From contig NZ_BAAAFH010000011.1 of the NCBI RefSeq assembly GCF_039523435.1, positions 310,001 to 374,000 of the forward strand: a DNA stretch of 64,000 nucleotides, in the 5' to 3' direction. Below the pieces are notes generated by a model, which had not been told where the DNA came from, made no database searches, and saw only the letters and a list, made by a program, of their open reading frames with translations. The translations under genes and the position numbers were made by a program. Origin of the DNA: Wandonia haliotis. Lineage in GTDB: Bacteria; Bacteroidota; Bacteroidia; Flavobacteriales_D; Crocinitomicaceae. This document shows, piece after piece, positions 51,851 to 60,079 of this stretch; position 1 is the first letter of the stretch; each line of letters starts with the position of its first letter.

Positions 51851-52513
51851 ATGAAACTTCATAAAGAAGGCTTTACTATTATAATTTGGACCTGTGTCAT
51901 CCTGACCGTACTTCAATTGGGGAACTTTTACCTGTATGACAGTATTCGTCAGGGATGGTTGTTTTGGTTGTTATCAGTAGGTTTTATCGTTGTAGCGATA
52001 TTAGTTATTCAGTTTTTCAGAGTTCCGATTCGAAAACCGATCTTTGAAGACCACGATGTGTTGTGCCCTGCTGACGGAAAAGTTGTTGTTATAGAGGAGG
52101 TAGAAGAAACAGAATACTTTCATGATAAACGTATTCAGATTTCAATATTTATGTCTCCTTTGAATGTACATGCTAACTTCCACCCTGTTTCAGGAACGGT
52201 TAAGTATGTTAAGTATCATCCCGGAAAATACTTGGTAGCATGGCACCCGAAAAGTTCAACTGAAAATGAGAGAAGTACAATTGTAACTGAACATGTCTCA
52301 GGAAAAGAAGTCTTATTTCGTCAGATTGCCGGAGCCGTAGCACGTCGAATTGTTTATTATCCGGAAGAAGGAGATCAGGTAACTTCGGGTTCTGAATTTG
52401 GATTTATCAAATTTGGATCAAGAATTGATGTATTTCTTCCAACGGATGCAGAAGTGAAAGTAAAAATTGGTGATAAAGTGAAGGGGATCAAAACACTACT
52501 GGCAACAATTTAG
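51851..52513 (+). CDS. psd: phosphatidylserine decarboxylase-family protein
   Basis: 220 residues. A membrane segment pair lies at about 8-50, followed by the decarboxylase domain: VLCPADGKVVVIEEV, IQISIFMSPLNVHANFHPVSGTV with the catalytic His, and the pyruvoyl-forming cleavage site FGFIKFGSRIDVFLP (Gly-Ser). It is the short PSD-A form, which self-cleaves into two chains. It forms phosphatidylethanolamine, and is 32 nt from cdsA. Confidence 0.95.
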   Translation: MKLHKEGFTIIIWTCVILTVLQLGNFYLYDSIRQGWLFWLLSVGFIVVAILVIQFFRVPIRKPIFEDHDVLCPADGKVVVIEEVEETEYFHDKRIQISIFMSPLNVHANFHPVSGTVKYVKYHPGKYLVAWHPKSSTENERSTIVTEHVSGKEVLFRQIAGAVARRIVYYPEEGDQVTSGSEFGFIKFGSRIDVFLPTDAEVKVKIGDKVKGIKTLLATI

Positions 52514-52533
52514 AGGCATCTAATTAAAAAAAA

Positions 52534-52547
52534 TTGTATATTTACAA
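52534..52547 (+). promoter_or_regulatory. shared 14-mer promoter palindrome, copy 1
   Basis: TTGTATATTTACAA contains the -7-like TATATTTA and is a palindrome with 5-bp arms. An identical 14-mer lies before the gene at 54340 (54307-54320). It could be a shared regulator site or a promoter coincidence. Confidence 0.35.
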
Positions 52548-52559
52548 AAAAAGAATACC

Positions 52560-52808
52560 ATGAAAAAAGCATTTGTAGTACTTTCTTTGGCAATGTTTGT
52601 AGGTTCTATGGGAGCTACAGTTTATGCCATGAACTCAAATAATATCGAAGTTGTAAAGCAAGGAGACGACGATAAAAAGAAGAAAAAGAAAAAAGGAGAA
52701 TCTTGCTGCGCGGATAAAGAAAAAACAGAAGCAAAAGCATCTTGTTCAGCGAAAAAAACGGAAGGAAAAAGCTGTTGTGCATCAAAAGCTGCAGCAGAAA
52801 AAAAATAA
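52560..52808 (+). CDS. small secreted Lys/Cys-rich protein
   Basis: 82 residues. A signal peptide (MKKAFVVLSLAMFVGSMGATVYA) leads to a very Lys-rich, low-complexity mature part with DDDKKKKKKKGESCC, SCSAKK and SCCASK; there are five Cys, in CC, C and CC groups spaced 18-20 residues apart. It may bind metal, as metallothionein-like secreted peptides do, or form disulfides in the periplasm. No family is recognised. It has its own promoter-like region and ends at a good terminator. Confidence 0.75.
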   Translation: MKKAFVVLSLAMFVGSMGATVYAMNSNNIEVVKQGDDDKKKKKKKGESCCADKEKTEAKASCSAKKTEGKSCCASKAAAEKK

Positions 52809-52834
52809 GATAGCTTAGACTATATACTTACAGG

Positions 52835-52866
52835 AGTCCGGAAGAAATTTACTTTCGGACTTTTTT
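52835..52866 (+). terminator. intrinsic terminator after the Lys/Cys-rich gene
   Basis: AGTCCGGAAG at 52835-52844 pairs with CTTTCGGACT at 52852-52861 (one wobble), followed by a run of T to 52866. Confidence 0.75.
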
Positions 52867-52916
52867 GTTTTCATTATATGCCTTTATTTCTCCGAAAATC
52901 TCTTTATTTTGCAATC

Positions 52917-53561
52917 ATGATCACAGTACAATCCAAATACATGGGACTTCTGTTTTTTGTCCTGTTTAGTTTTTCATCCTGTTCTCAGGAGTATAGTTTC
53001 GAAGGGAAACTTACCTATATAACTGATGACCCTGTCCAACAACAAATTACATCAGACAGTGCTGAGTATATAAACTACTATGTAAAACAAGAGAAAGTGC
53101 GCGTTGAAACGAAAACGCAAATGGGAAAGCAAATCTATATTAAAGACTTTAAAAAAAATACAGCCGTTCTCCTACTCGATTTCAATGGAAAAAAAATGGC
53201 ACTTCTGCAGGATTTGAAAAAAGACACTCTTCAGAAGAACTATTCGGTAAAGAAAAATTGTAAATCCACTAAAGTGGGCGAATTTAAAGCCAAATGCCTT
53301 TCCATTTCCGGAGAACATCTGAAAGAACCGGTACAGGTTTATTACAGTAAATCCTATCCGGGATACATGATTGATGTGTACGATAAACAAATTCCGGGAC
53401 TTCCTTTACAGTACGATTTAATTGTTCAGGGTGATCAGGTTAATTATGAATTAGTCCGGTTGGACGAACGGGAAATAGCTGCAGAAATGTTTTCAATTCC
53501 CGAGGAATACGAGCAATTGACGATGGAAGAATTTCTTGAACGTTTATCTCCTAATAACTAG
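52917..53561 (+). CDS. hypothetical lipoprotein
   Basis: 214 residues from the ATG at 52917, which gives a lipoprotein signal ending LLFFVLFSFSSC. The frame could extend upstream to 52878, but that segment holds the probable promoter. The mature part is beta-rich, with EYSFEGKLTYITDD, YYVKQEKVRVETKTQMGKQIYIKDF and CKSTKVGEFKAKCLSISGEHLKEPVQVYYSKSY. The shape resembles DUF4412-type or LolA-like lipid-binding sandwiches, but I cannot assign it. It is 3 nt from cmk. Confidence 0.75.
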   Translation: MITVQSKYMGLLFFVLFSFSSCSQEYSFEGKLTYITDDPVQQQITSDSAEYINYYVKQEKVRVETKTQMGKQIYIKDFKKNTAVLLLDFNGKKMALLQDLKKDTLQKNYSVKKNCKSTKVGEFKAKCLSISGEHLKEPVQVYYSKSYPGYMIDVYDKQIPGLPLQYDLIVQGDQVNYELVRLDEREIAAEMFSIPEEYEQLTMEEFLERLSPNN

Positions 53562-53564
53562 ATT

Positions 53565-54251
53565 ATGCAACCCATTACGATAGCAATTGACGGTTATTCT
53601 TCCTGTGGAAAGAGTACATTAGCTCGTGCGTTGGCGAAAAAATTGAATTATGTATTTATAGATTCCGGAGCGATGTATCGTGGTGTTACACTTTTTGCTA
53701 TTGAAAACGAGTGTATTATAAACGGAATAGTCGATAAAGAGAAATTAACGCAAAAACTGGAACAGATTCAACTTCGTTTTGCTTCGGTAGAAGAAGATGA
53801 AAGGAAACATCTTTTTCTGAATGGAAAAGATGTTGAAAAGCAAATCCGATCGATGGAGGTAGCCGGATATGTCTCAGAAATAGCCACCATTCGCGAAGTA
53901 CGCGAAAAGCTTGTTTTATCGCAGCGGGAAATGGGTAAAAACGGTGGAGTTGTAATGGATGGAAGAGATATTGGTTCTGTCGTTTTCCCGGATGCAGAAT
54001 TGAAACTATTTGTAACGGCTTCTCCAGAAGTGCGTGCAGAACGACGATTTAAGGAATTGACAGAACAAGGTCGGAACGTTACACGCGAGGAGGTTTTGGT
54101 AAATTTGATGGAAAGAGATCGTATCGACACATCCAGAAAGGAGAGTCCGTTGATTCAGGTGAAAGATGCTATTGTTTTAGATAATACGAATATGACTCCG
54201 GAACAGCAGCTTGAATTTGCTTTACAGAAGGTTCATGAATTAGCGATATGA
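53565..54251 (+). CDS. cmk: (d)CMP kinase
   Basis: 228 residues. The P-loop is GYSSCGKS (10-17), then YVFIDSGAMYRGVTL, MDGRDIGSVVFPDAELKLFVTAS and RTEERR-like RAERRFKEL. It phosphorylates CMP and dCMP. It starts 3 nt after the lipoprotein gene; the following gene begins 88 nt later with its own promoter region. Confidence 0.96.
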   Translation: MQPITIAIDGYSSCGKSTLARALAKKLNYVFIDSGAMYRGVTLFAIENECIINGIVDKEKLTQKLEQIQLRFASVEEDERKHLFLNGKDVEKQIRSMEVAGYVSEIATIREVREKLVLSQREMGKNGGVVMDGRDIGSVVFPDAELKLFVTASPEVRAERRFKELTEQGRNVTREEVLVNLMERDRIDTSRKESPLIQVKDAIVLDNTNMTPEQQLEFALQKVHELAI

Positions 54252-54306
54252 CCCTTTTCCCGAAGCTTATTTCACTGCTTTTTTTGAACAGATTGCCCCT
54301 AATATT

Positions 54307-54320
54307 TTGTATATTTACAA
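54307..54320 (+). promoter_or_regulatory. shared 14-mer promoter palindrome, copy 2
   Basis: TTGTATATTTACAA, identical to 52534-52547. The -7-like TATATTTA core is followed 20 nt later by the GTG start at 54340. Confidence 0.35.
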
Positions 54321-54339
54321 CAAAAATTGTACGTAATAC

Positions 54340-54747
54340 GTGAATAGACTTATCCAAACGTTAAAAACTTTGTTCTTCGTAGTATCGATCTTTATTTTCA
54401 CTTCTTGTGTAGACGATTACGGGAAGCATGTACAGGCGGATAATGTAACGATCTATTACAAAGAACCTGTAACAAAAAAGCAGGCTTCTACCCTTCTCAA
54501 TTTTTGGTTGGAAAATCAATTTAATGGTGCCAAACCGCAATACATGCAACTCAGAAAAAAGGATCGAACCATTATTCTTAATCTGATTCCGTCAGATACG
54601 AATCTTATGAGGGATATTCCTTTTGATGTGCAACTGGTTATGAGAGACCTCCAAAGCCGAATTGACTCAGGAGTCTTTCCTGATTCTCGTTTCGAAATCA
54701 GAATCAGTGACAACCAGTTCAATCGTTCGGTTTCACCTTTCGAATAA
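54340..54747 (+). CDS. hypothetical lipoprotein with GTG start
   Basis: 135 residues. The start is GTG at 54340; no in-frame ATG lies nearby, and from the GTG there is a good lipoprotein signal ending FIFTSC. The mature domain (about 22-135) is alpha/beta, with VTIYYKEPVTKKQASTLLNFWLENQFNG and DRTIILNLIPSDT. No family is recognised. It is 8 nt from the RPE-CBS gene and may be co-transcribed with it. Confidence 0.78.
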   Translation: MNRLIQTLKTLFFVVSIFIFTSCVDDYGKHVQADNVTIYYKEPVTKKQASTLLNFWLENQFNGAKPQYMQLRKKDRTIILNLIPSDTNLMRDIPFDVQLVMRDLQSRIDSGVFPDSRFEIRISDNQFNRSVSPFE

Positions 54748-54755
54748 AACAAACA

Positions 54756-55760
54756 ATGAAAATATCTGCCTCCATATATTCTGATAAAAAACGATCTCTT
54801 GATGAAATAATCGACGATTTACAAAACCATCAGGTAGATCTTATTCATGTGGATTGTAATGATGATCTTTCTGTTTTTGAAGATATTCAACGAATCAGAC
54901 AACGGACGAATACGCCGATAGATCTGCACATTATTACCGAGGAGCCGGAAAAGTATTTTGATGCTTTACGGGATAATCCGGTTGAATTTGTTACGTTTCA
55001 ATACGAGAATCTGGTATCAAAACTGGTCATTCCTCAGGATATTAGCGGACATAAGGGGATTGCAATAATTACCCCTACTCCTGTAGATGTATTTAACGAG
55101 TACTCTCATTTTGACTTTATTCTCATTATGGCTACTGTTCCCGGTCAGTCCGGAGGTCGTTTTGATGAAGTGAATTTTAGAAAAATCCGGGATTTCATGC
55201 GAATGTTCCCTACTAAACGGGTGCATGTTGATGGAGGTGTAAATGCCGAAGTTTCTTTTATTCTTCGTAATCTGGGAGTTTACAGTTCGGTTTCAGGATC
55301 TTATTTGTTTAATGCCACATCAATTGGTGAAGCGTTAATGAATCTGACACAAAGAGATATTCATTCCCAGTATAAAGTGCGCGATTTTATGCGTACCCGG
55401 GATGAATCCCCTATTGTTAAACTGGAACAGTTGACGATGCAACGTATTCTTGAGACGATAGAACATGGAGAGCTGGGGTTCTGCATGGTTGAAAACGCTG
55501 ATGAAGAGTTGATCGGAATTATTTCAAACGCCGACGTACGCAAAGGATTATTGAAACATATTGATGATTTCAATCAATTGGAACCTGTAGAAATTATTAA
55601 CCGGCATCCCGTTACAGCTCAAGATGAAATGAGCGTGAAGGATATGCTGTCATTTATACGAAGACAATCATTTCCGCTGAGTTATCTTCCAATTATAGAT
55701 AGCGAACATAAGGCTCGCGGAATTGTTACTTTTGTTAATCTGATTAAAGGAGAATTATAA
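54756..55760 (+). CDS. ribulose-phosphate 3-epimerase-like barrel fused to a CBS pair
   Basis: 334 residues. Residues 1-200 form an RPE-like TIM barrel with all four metal ligands in place: HVD (His31, Asp33), DLHIITE (His58) and VHVDGGVN (Asp159), and the MATVPGQSGG equivalent of MSVNPGFGGQ. Residues about 205-334 form two CBS motifs (FMRTRDESPIVKLEQLTMQRIL and EIINRHPVTAQDEMSVKDML), as seen in KdsD and IMP dehydrogenase, which bind adenosine nucleotides. The fusion suggests nucleotide-gated Ru5P/Xu5P interconversion or a related reaction. It directly precedes a DAHP synthase and a KdsC-like phosphatase. Confidence 0.83.
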   Translation: MKISASIYSDKKRSLDEIIDDLQNHQVDLIHVDCNDDLSVFEDIQRIRQRTNTPIDLHIITEEPEKYFDALRDNPVEFVTFQYENLVSKLVIPQDISGHKGIAIITPTPVDVFNEYSHFDFILIMATVPGQSGGRFDEVNFRKIRDFMRMFPTKRVHVDGGVNAEVSFILRNLGVYSSVSGSYLFNATSIGEALMNLTQRDIHSQYKVRDFMRTRDESPIVKLEQLTMQRILETIEHGELGFCMVENADEELIGIISNADVRKGLLKHIDDFNQLEPVEIINRHPVTAQDEMSVKDMLSFIRRQSFPLSYLPIIDSEHKARGIVTFVNLIKGEL

Positions 55761-55761
55761 T

Positions 55762-56760
55762 ATGATTATTGAGTTAAAAGCATCAGTAAGTGTTGACCAG
55801 GCCAAAGAGTTGGCTCAGTCGAATAAAGCTTTCCACATTGTCGATCAGGAGAAAAATATTCTGATTACTTCATCTGGACTTCGGGAAGTTCCGGATGCAC
55901 TGGAAAGTGTGACTGAAAAGTTCTGGACGTTTAAAGATGACATACAGCTGGCCTCACGTGAGTATAGAGAACAAACGAGAGAAGTAACCATTGGTTCTGT
56001 AACAATCGGTGGTGACACGAATAATACACTTCTTATCGGTGGACCCTGTTCTGTTGAAAGTGAAGAACAAATTCGACAATCTGCTGAATTAATAAAATCA
56101 CTTGGATTGACAGCTTTAAGAGGAGGATGTTACAAGCCGAGAACATCGCCCTATAGTTTTCAGGGCTTAGGGCTTGAAGGATTGCAGCTGTTGGCAAAAA
56201 TGAGAGAGGAATACGGGCTTACCGTAGTAACTGAGGCTCGTGATGCTACTCACATTGACGAAATCATAGAATATTCTGACGTAATTCAAATTGGTGCCAA
56301 AGCCATGTATGATCAGGGTATTCTTAGAGCATCTTCCAAATCTAATAAACCGGTTCTATTAAAAAGAGGTTTTGGTTCTACGTTACAGGAAACAGTACAG
56401 GCGGCAGAATTTATCTTGTCGGGCGGAAATAGTAATGTAGTTATTTGTGAGAGAGGACTTCGTACTTTTGAGACAAAAACACGATTTACACTTGATCTTT
56501 GTGGAGTTTCATACCTGAAAGAGTACACGAACTTACCTGTTATCCTTGACCCTTCTCACGCGATGGGGTTTGCCTACGGTGTTCCTGATCTTGCCCGCGC
56601 GTGTGTGGCAATGGGAATTGACGGTTTGTTAATTGAAACACATCCGAATCCGAAAGTTGCTAAATCAGATGCTTCTCAGCAGTTGACGCATGAAGAATTT
56701 ACGGCTTTGTATGAATCACTTCAACCTGTTGCACAGGCTGTAGGTAGAAAAATGATCTAG
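55762..56760 (+). CDS. aroF: 3-deoxy-7-phosphoheptulonate (DAHP) synthase
   Basis: 332 residues. The N-terminal ~70 residues (MIIELKASVSVDQAKEL) form the ferredoxin-like regulatory domain of Thermotoga-type DAHP synthase. The class I beta barrel follows: GGPCSVESEEQI, LRGGCYKPRTSPYSFQGLGLEGL, LLKRGFGSTLQE, VICERGLRTFETKTRFTLDLCGV and LPVILDPSHAMG. KDO8P synthase was considered but its diagnostic segments are absent. It catalyses the first step of the shikimate pathway from PEP and erythrose 4-phosphate. Its ATG is 1 nt beyond the RPE-CBS stop. Confidence 0.92.
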   Translation: MIIELKASVSVDQAKELAQSNKAFHIVDQEKNILITSSGLREVPDALESVTEKFWTFKDDIQLASREYREQTREVTIGSVTIGGDTNNTLLIGGPCSVESEEQIRQSAELIKSLGLTALRGGCYKPRTSPYSFQGLGLEGLQLLAKMREEYGLTVVTEARDATHIDEIIEYSDVIQIGAKAMYDQGILRASSKSNKPVLLKRGFGSTLQETVQAAEFILSGGNSNVVICERGLRTFETKTRFTLDLCGVSYLKEYTNLPVILDPSHAMGFAYGVPDLARACVAMGIDGLLIETHPNPKVAKSDASQQLTHEEFTALYESLQPVAQAVGRKMI

Positions 56761-56764
56761 AAAC

Positions 56765-57430
56765 ATGACCCTGTTTGATCGTATTCGGTTTTTGATCGTA
56801 CAATCCGGACGTAAAGAAGCCGATTTTTGTGAACAATTTGGTGTACAGTCAATCGCTGACTTACCTCTGGTTCGTTTGAAGGAGATTTGCGAATTATTAG
56901 GAATTTCTGAAAGTCAACTCTTATACCATCCTTCCGAAAGGAAAGCATTTCCGAAAGATATTAAATTATTGATTCTGGATGTGGATGGTGTTATGACAGA
57001 TGGCGGGATGTACTTCTCTGATAGCGGCGAACAATTGAAAAAGTTCAACACGAAAGATGGTATGGGGATTATTCACCTCACACGAAGTGGTTTTCAGGTA
57101 GGCATTATTTCTTCCGGTTTTAAGGGAGAAATGGTTCGTCACAGAGCTGAAATGTTGAAAATTCAGCATTTTTACCTCGGACGTGGTCAGAAACTGGACA
57201 TTTTGAAAGAATGGTGCGAAAAACTGAATATCAGACTACACCAGGTAGCCATGATAGGTGATGATGTAAATGATTTGCAAGTGATGCAATCCATTGGCTA
57301 TACTGCGGCTCCGGCTGATGCTGTTCCGGCTGTTCTTCAACAAGTCGACTGTATCCTCAGAAATAAAGGTGGAAACGGATGTGTGCGAGAGTTTATTGAC
57401 GAGGTAATGAAAATACAAGTTGAATACTGA
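56765..57430 (+). CDS. KdsC-like HAD phosphatase with N-terminal HTH-like extension
   Basis: 221 residues. The C-terminal ~155 residues match HAD-superfamily C0 KdsC: LLILDVDGVMTDGGMYF (Asp72/Asp74), GIISSGFKGEMVRHRAEML, LGRGQKLD and IGDDVNDLQVM, consistent with dephosphorylation of KDO-8-phosphate or a related ulosonic acid. The first ~60 residues are extra: FCEQFGVQSIADLPLVRLKEICELLGISESQLLYHP resembles a trimmed XRE helix-turn-helix. It overlaps the next gene by 11 nt. Confidence 0.83.
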   Translation: MTLFDRIRFLIVQSGRKEADFCEQFGVQSIADLPLVRLKEICELLGISESQLLYHPSERKAFPKDIKLLILDVDGVMTDGGMYFSDSGEQLKKFNTKDGMGIIHLTRSGFQVGIISSGFKGEMVRHRAEMLKIQHFYLGRGQKLDILKEWCEKLNIRLHQVAMIGDDVNDLQVMQSIGYTAAPADAVPAVLQQVDCILRNKGGNGCVREFIDEVMKIQVEY

Positions 57431-58370
57431 TAGTCCGTACGTAGAAAAAACCAGAAAAGTAACCGTCAGTAAGGGAATTCAATATATCCTTTTATCGACA
57501 TTGTGTTTTTCACTGGTAAATGTTTTCGTTAAGTTATTGGGTAAACCAACTGTTCTTACGCCAAATATTCAGGAATATCCTACCCATGAACTTGTTTTCT
57601 TCCGCTCCCTTATCTCTCTGAGTATTACAGCAGCTTTATTAAAGAAAAAACGACTTCCGTTACTGGGGACTAATAAGAAATGGTTGATTATACGGGGAGT
57701 GTTTGGTGTAATGGCACTGACGACTTTTTTTTACACACTTAAAGAATTACCTCTCGCCGTCGCGGTTACTGTACAATACCTCTCCCCTCTTTTTACAGTA
57801 CTATTTGCTATCTGGATTATTAAAGAAAAAGTCAATCCTCTTCAGTGGCTGTTTTTTGCGGTTGCTTTGATCGGAATTGCTGTTATATCCTTACGAAATT
57901 CAGATTCGGGAACACTAAATGCATCTGAAATCTCTCCCTTCTGGATTTTGATGGGAATTATGTCTGCTGTTTTTTCCGGTGTTGCTTATACCGCTATTCT
58001 GAAATGTAAAGAAACTGATTCGGCATTGAATATTGTACTTTACTTTCCTCTAATAGCAACACCTATTATGGGAATTTGGTGTCTTTTTGATTTTGTGATG
58101 CCACGAGGAATAGAATGGTTATTTCTGTTAATTATAGGTTTGTTTACTCAATTTGCTCAAGTATTCATGACCAAGGCATTACATGAAGGAGGAGCTGCAA
58201 AAATTACGCCATTCAAATATCTGGGTGCAATTTATGCTTTCTTTATCGGTTTGTTGTTGTTTGGAGAAGTATTAAGCTGGACAGCTCTTGCCGGAATTTT
58301 CTTGATCTTAATCGGCGTATTGGGTAACGCCCTCCTGAAAAAACCGAAAAGAACTGCCCCGAAAACTTAA
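57420..58370 (+). CDS. EamA/DMT family transporter (TTG start)
   Basis: 316 residues with about ten membrane helices in two EamA repeats (IQYILLSTLCFSLVNVFVKLLG at the start; GLLLFGEVLSWTALAGIFLILIGVLGNALL at the end). The frame opens with TTG at 57420, 11 nt inside the KdsC-like gene; no in-frame ATG precedes the first helix, so TTG is likely. The substrate is unknown. Its stop codon is immediately adjacent to that of the convergent DoxX gene (no gap). Confidence 0.88.
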   Translation: MNTDSPYVEKTRKVTVSKGIQYILLSTLCFSLVNVFVKLLGKPTVLTPNIQEYPTHELVFFRSLISLSITAALLKKKRLPLLGTNKKWLIIRGVFGVMALTTFFYTLKELPLAVAVTVQYLSPLFTVLFAIWIIKEKVNPLQWLFFAVALIGIAVISLRNSDSGTLNASEISPFWILMGIMSAVFSGVAYTAILKCKETDSALNIVLYFPLIATPIMGIWCLFDFVMPRGIEWLFLLIIGLFTQFAQVFMTKALHEGGAAKITPFKYLGAIYAFFIGLLLFGEVLSWTALAGIFLILIGVLGNALLKKPKRTAPKT

Positions 58371-58787
58371 TTATTTTTTCCCGCTAATCAGGTAATCAAT
58401 ACTAAAGCGCCCTGCTCCGGTAACCAGAACAGTTACGTAAATTAATAAATAGAGTAGTGACATTTCTTTCTTTCCGAACGGGTCTCCTGCATGTGCCATA
58501 AAAGCCGCTACAGCCATAGTTATTACCAGAAAAATAGCCGCCGGGCGTGTAAGTAGACCAATTATCAGTAATGAAGCACAAATAACCTCTGCAAATACAG
58601 CTAACGCCAAAGCAAAAGTATCTCCAAAACCAAAGGGGTCGTAAAAACTAATTTCACCTCCTGCCATTAATTTTTCCATTTTTGGCAAACCATGAGTAAT
58701 CATAAACGCTCCTCCGAAAACACGTAAAAACAACAACCAGAAATCAACTGCTACAGGACTTTTAGATGTACTGAATATTCGTTTCAT
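58371..58787 (-). CDS. DoxX family membrane protein
   Basis: 138 residues with four membrane helices (FGGAFMITHGLPK, FALALAVFAEVICASLLIIGLLTRPAAIFLVITMAVAAF and SLLYLLIYVTVLVTG). The DoxX fold includes the LLRVFGGAFMITHGLPKMEKL motif. Members act with quinone- or thiol-linked oxidoreductases or oxidative-stress responses, but this one has no evident partner. It diverges from ispH. Confidence 0.88.
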   Translation of the reverse strand: MKRIFSTSKSPVAVDFWLLFLRVFGGAFMITHGLPKMEKLMAGGEISFYDPFGFGDTFALALAVFAEVICASLLIIGLLTRPAAIFLVITMAVAAFMAHAGDPFGKKEMSLLYLLIYVTVLVTGAGRFSIDYLISGKK

Positions 58788-58861
58788 TTTTTCAATTTTA
58801 TTTCCGCCGAATATACAATAATCCCGTATTCGTTCCTTATTTTTACTTACATTCGTTCTGT

Positions 58862-60079
58862 ATGAAAAAGTTTAACATACCTCAACAATTTGATTCCGAA
58901 CTGATTCGTCGGTTAAAGGGTCGCCCGAAAAAAGTTGATGGTATACGAGATTTTTCTCCTACGATTTGGTCTACAGGTGATCTCACCTTTAAAATTGCCC
59001 GGCATTTTGGTTTTTGTTTTGGTGTTGAGCAGGCTATCGAAAAAGCATACGATACTTTACGTAAACATCCGGATAAACGGATCTTCTTTTTAAGTGAAAT
59101 GATCCACAATCCTCTTGTGAATAAGGATCTTGAGGAAAACGGAATTCGTTTCATTCAATCAACTACCGGTGAGCAATTGATTCCCTGGGACAGGATCACC
59201 TCAGATGATATTGTGATGATTCCTGCGTTTGGTACGACACTCGAAACAGAACGTGTTTTACAGAGTAAAGGGATAATTACGACTAATTATGACACGACTT
59301 GTCCCTTTGTTGAATTGGTCTGGAAACGATCCCGACAACTGGCAAGTAAACAAGCAACCATTATTATTCACGGTAAACCCGAACATGAGGAAACACGTGC
59401 TACGTTTTCACATGCTGCAGAAAAAGGAAAAGCACTTGTTATCCGGAATATGGAGGAAGCTGTCTTGCTCGGTGAGTTTATTTCAGGAGTTGTATCTCCC
59501 GAAGAGTTTACGACACATTTCCCGGGACGCTATTCAGACACATTTAATGCCGAAAAGGATTTGACCCGAATAGGAGTTGTCAATCAAACTACTCTTTTAG
59601 CAGAAGAGACACAGGAAATAGCAGACTATCTGAAAAGTGTAATGATAGAAAAGTATGGTAACGAGTCTCTTTCTGAACATTTTGAAGATACAAGGGATAC
59701 GTTGTGTTATGCTACCAATGATAATCAACAGGCAGTAAAAAGCCTTATCCGGGAAGAAGCTGACTTTGCTTTAATCATCGGTGGTCATAAAAGTTCAAAT
59801 ACAACTCATCTGGTTGAACTATCCCTTGAAAAATTGCCGACTTATTTTATCCGGGATGAACATTCTATTCTTCCCGACGGATCAATAGAACATTTTGATC
59901 TGTCAGTACAAAAATACAGAATAACACCTGAGGTGATTAACAAAAATAACCCCGGAACTATTCTGATCAGTTCCGGAGCGTCGTGTCCCAATAGTACTGT
60001 TGAACACGTTATTCTTAAGGTAGCTGCTCTATATGAGTATGCTAAAGAAGACCTGCTTCAGAACCTTCCGCTGGAATAA
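58862..60079 (+). CDS. ispH: 4-hydroxy-3-methylbut-2-enyl diphosphate reductase, long form
   Basis: 405 residues, longer than the ~310-residue E. coli enzyme. The long form occurs in Bacteroidota and cyanobacteria and has extra N-terminal and mid-region segments. The [4Fe-4S] cysteines are FGFCFGVEQA (Cys52), YDTTCPFVELVWK and SSGASCPNSTVEHVI. The conserved MIHNP, HGKPEHEETRATFSHA and VNQTT loops are present. It makes IPP and DMAPP, the last step of the MEP isoprenoid pathway. A small hairpin (AACAC...GTGTT plus T run) at its stop may act as a terminator. Confidence 0.95.
   Translation: MKKFNIPQQFDSELIRRLKGRPKKVDGIRDFSPTIWSTGDLTFKIARHFGFCFGVEQAIEKAYDTLRKHPDKRIFFLSEMIHNPLVNKDLEENGIRFIQSTTGEQLIPWDRITSDDIVMIPAFGTTLETERVLQSKGIITTNYDTTCPFVELVWKRSRQLASKQATIIIHGKPEHEETRATFSHAAEKGKALVIRNMEEAVLLGEFISGVVSPEEFTTHFPGRYSDTFNAEKDLTRIGVVNQTTLLAEETQEIADYLKSVMIEKYGNESLSEHFEDTRDTLCYATNDNQQAVKSLIREEADFALIIGGHKSSNTTHLVELSLEKLPTYFIRDEHSILPDGSIEHFDLSVQKYRITPEVINKNNPGTILISSGASCPNSTVEHVILKVAALYEYAKEDLLQNLPLE

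Noticed and set aside
53768..54130. 120-residue frame antisense to cmk
   Set aside because: A shadow of a conserved enzyme; Ser/Thr/Arg-rich with no recognisable domain.
55762..56760. KDO8P synthase (KdsA) as the identity of this enzyme
   Set aside because: It has the N-terminal ferredoxin-like domain and motifs of class I beta DAHP synthase and lacks the diagnostic KDO8P synthase segments.
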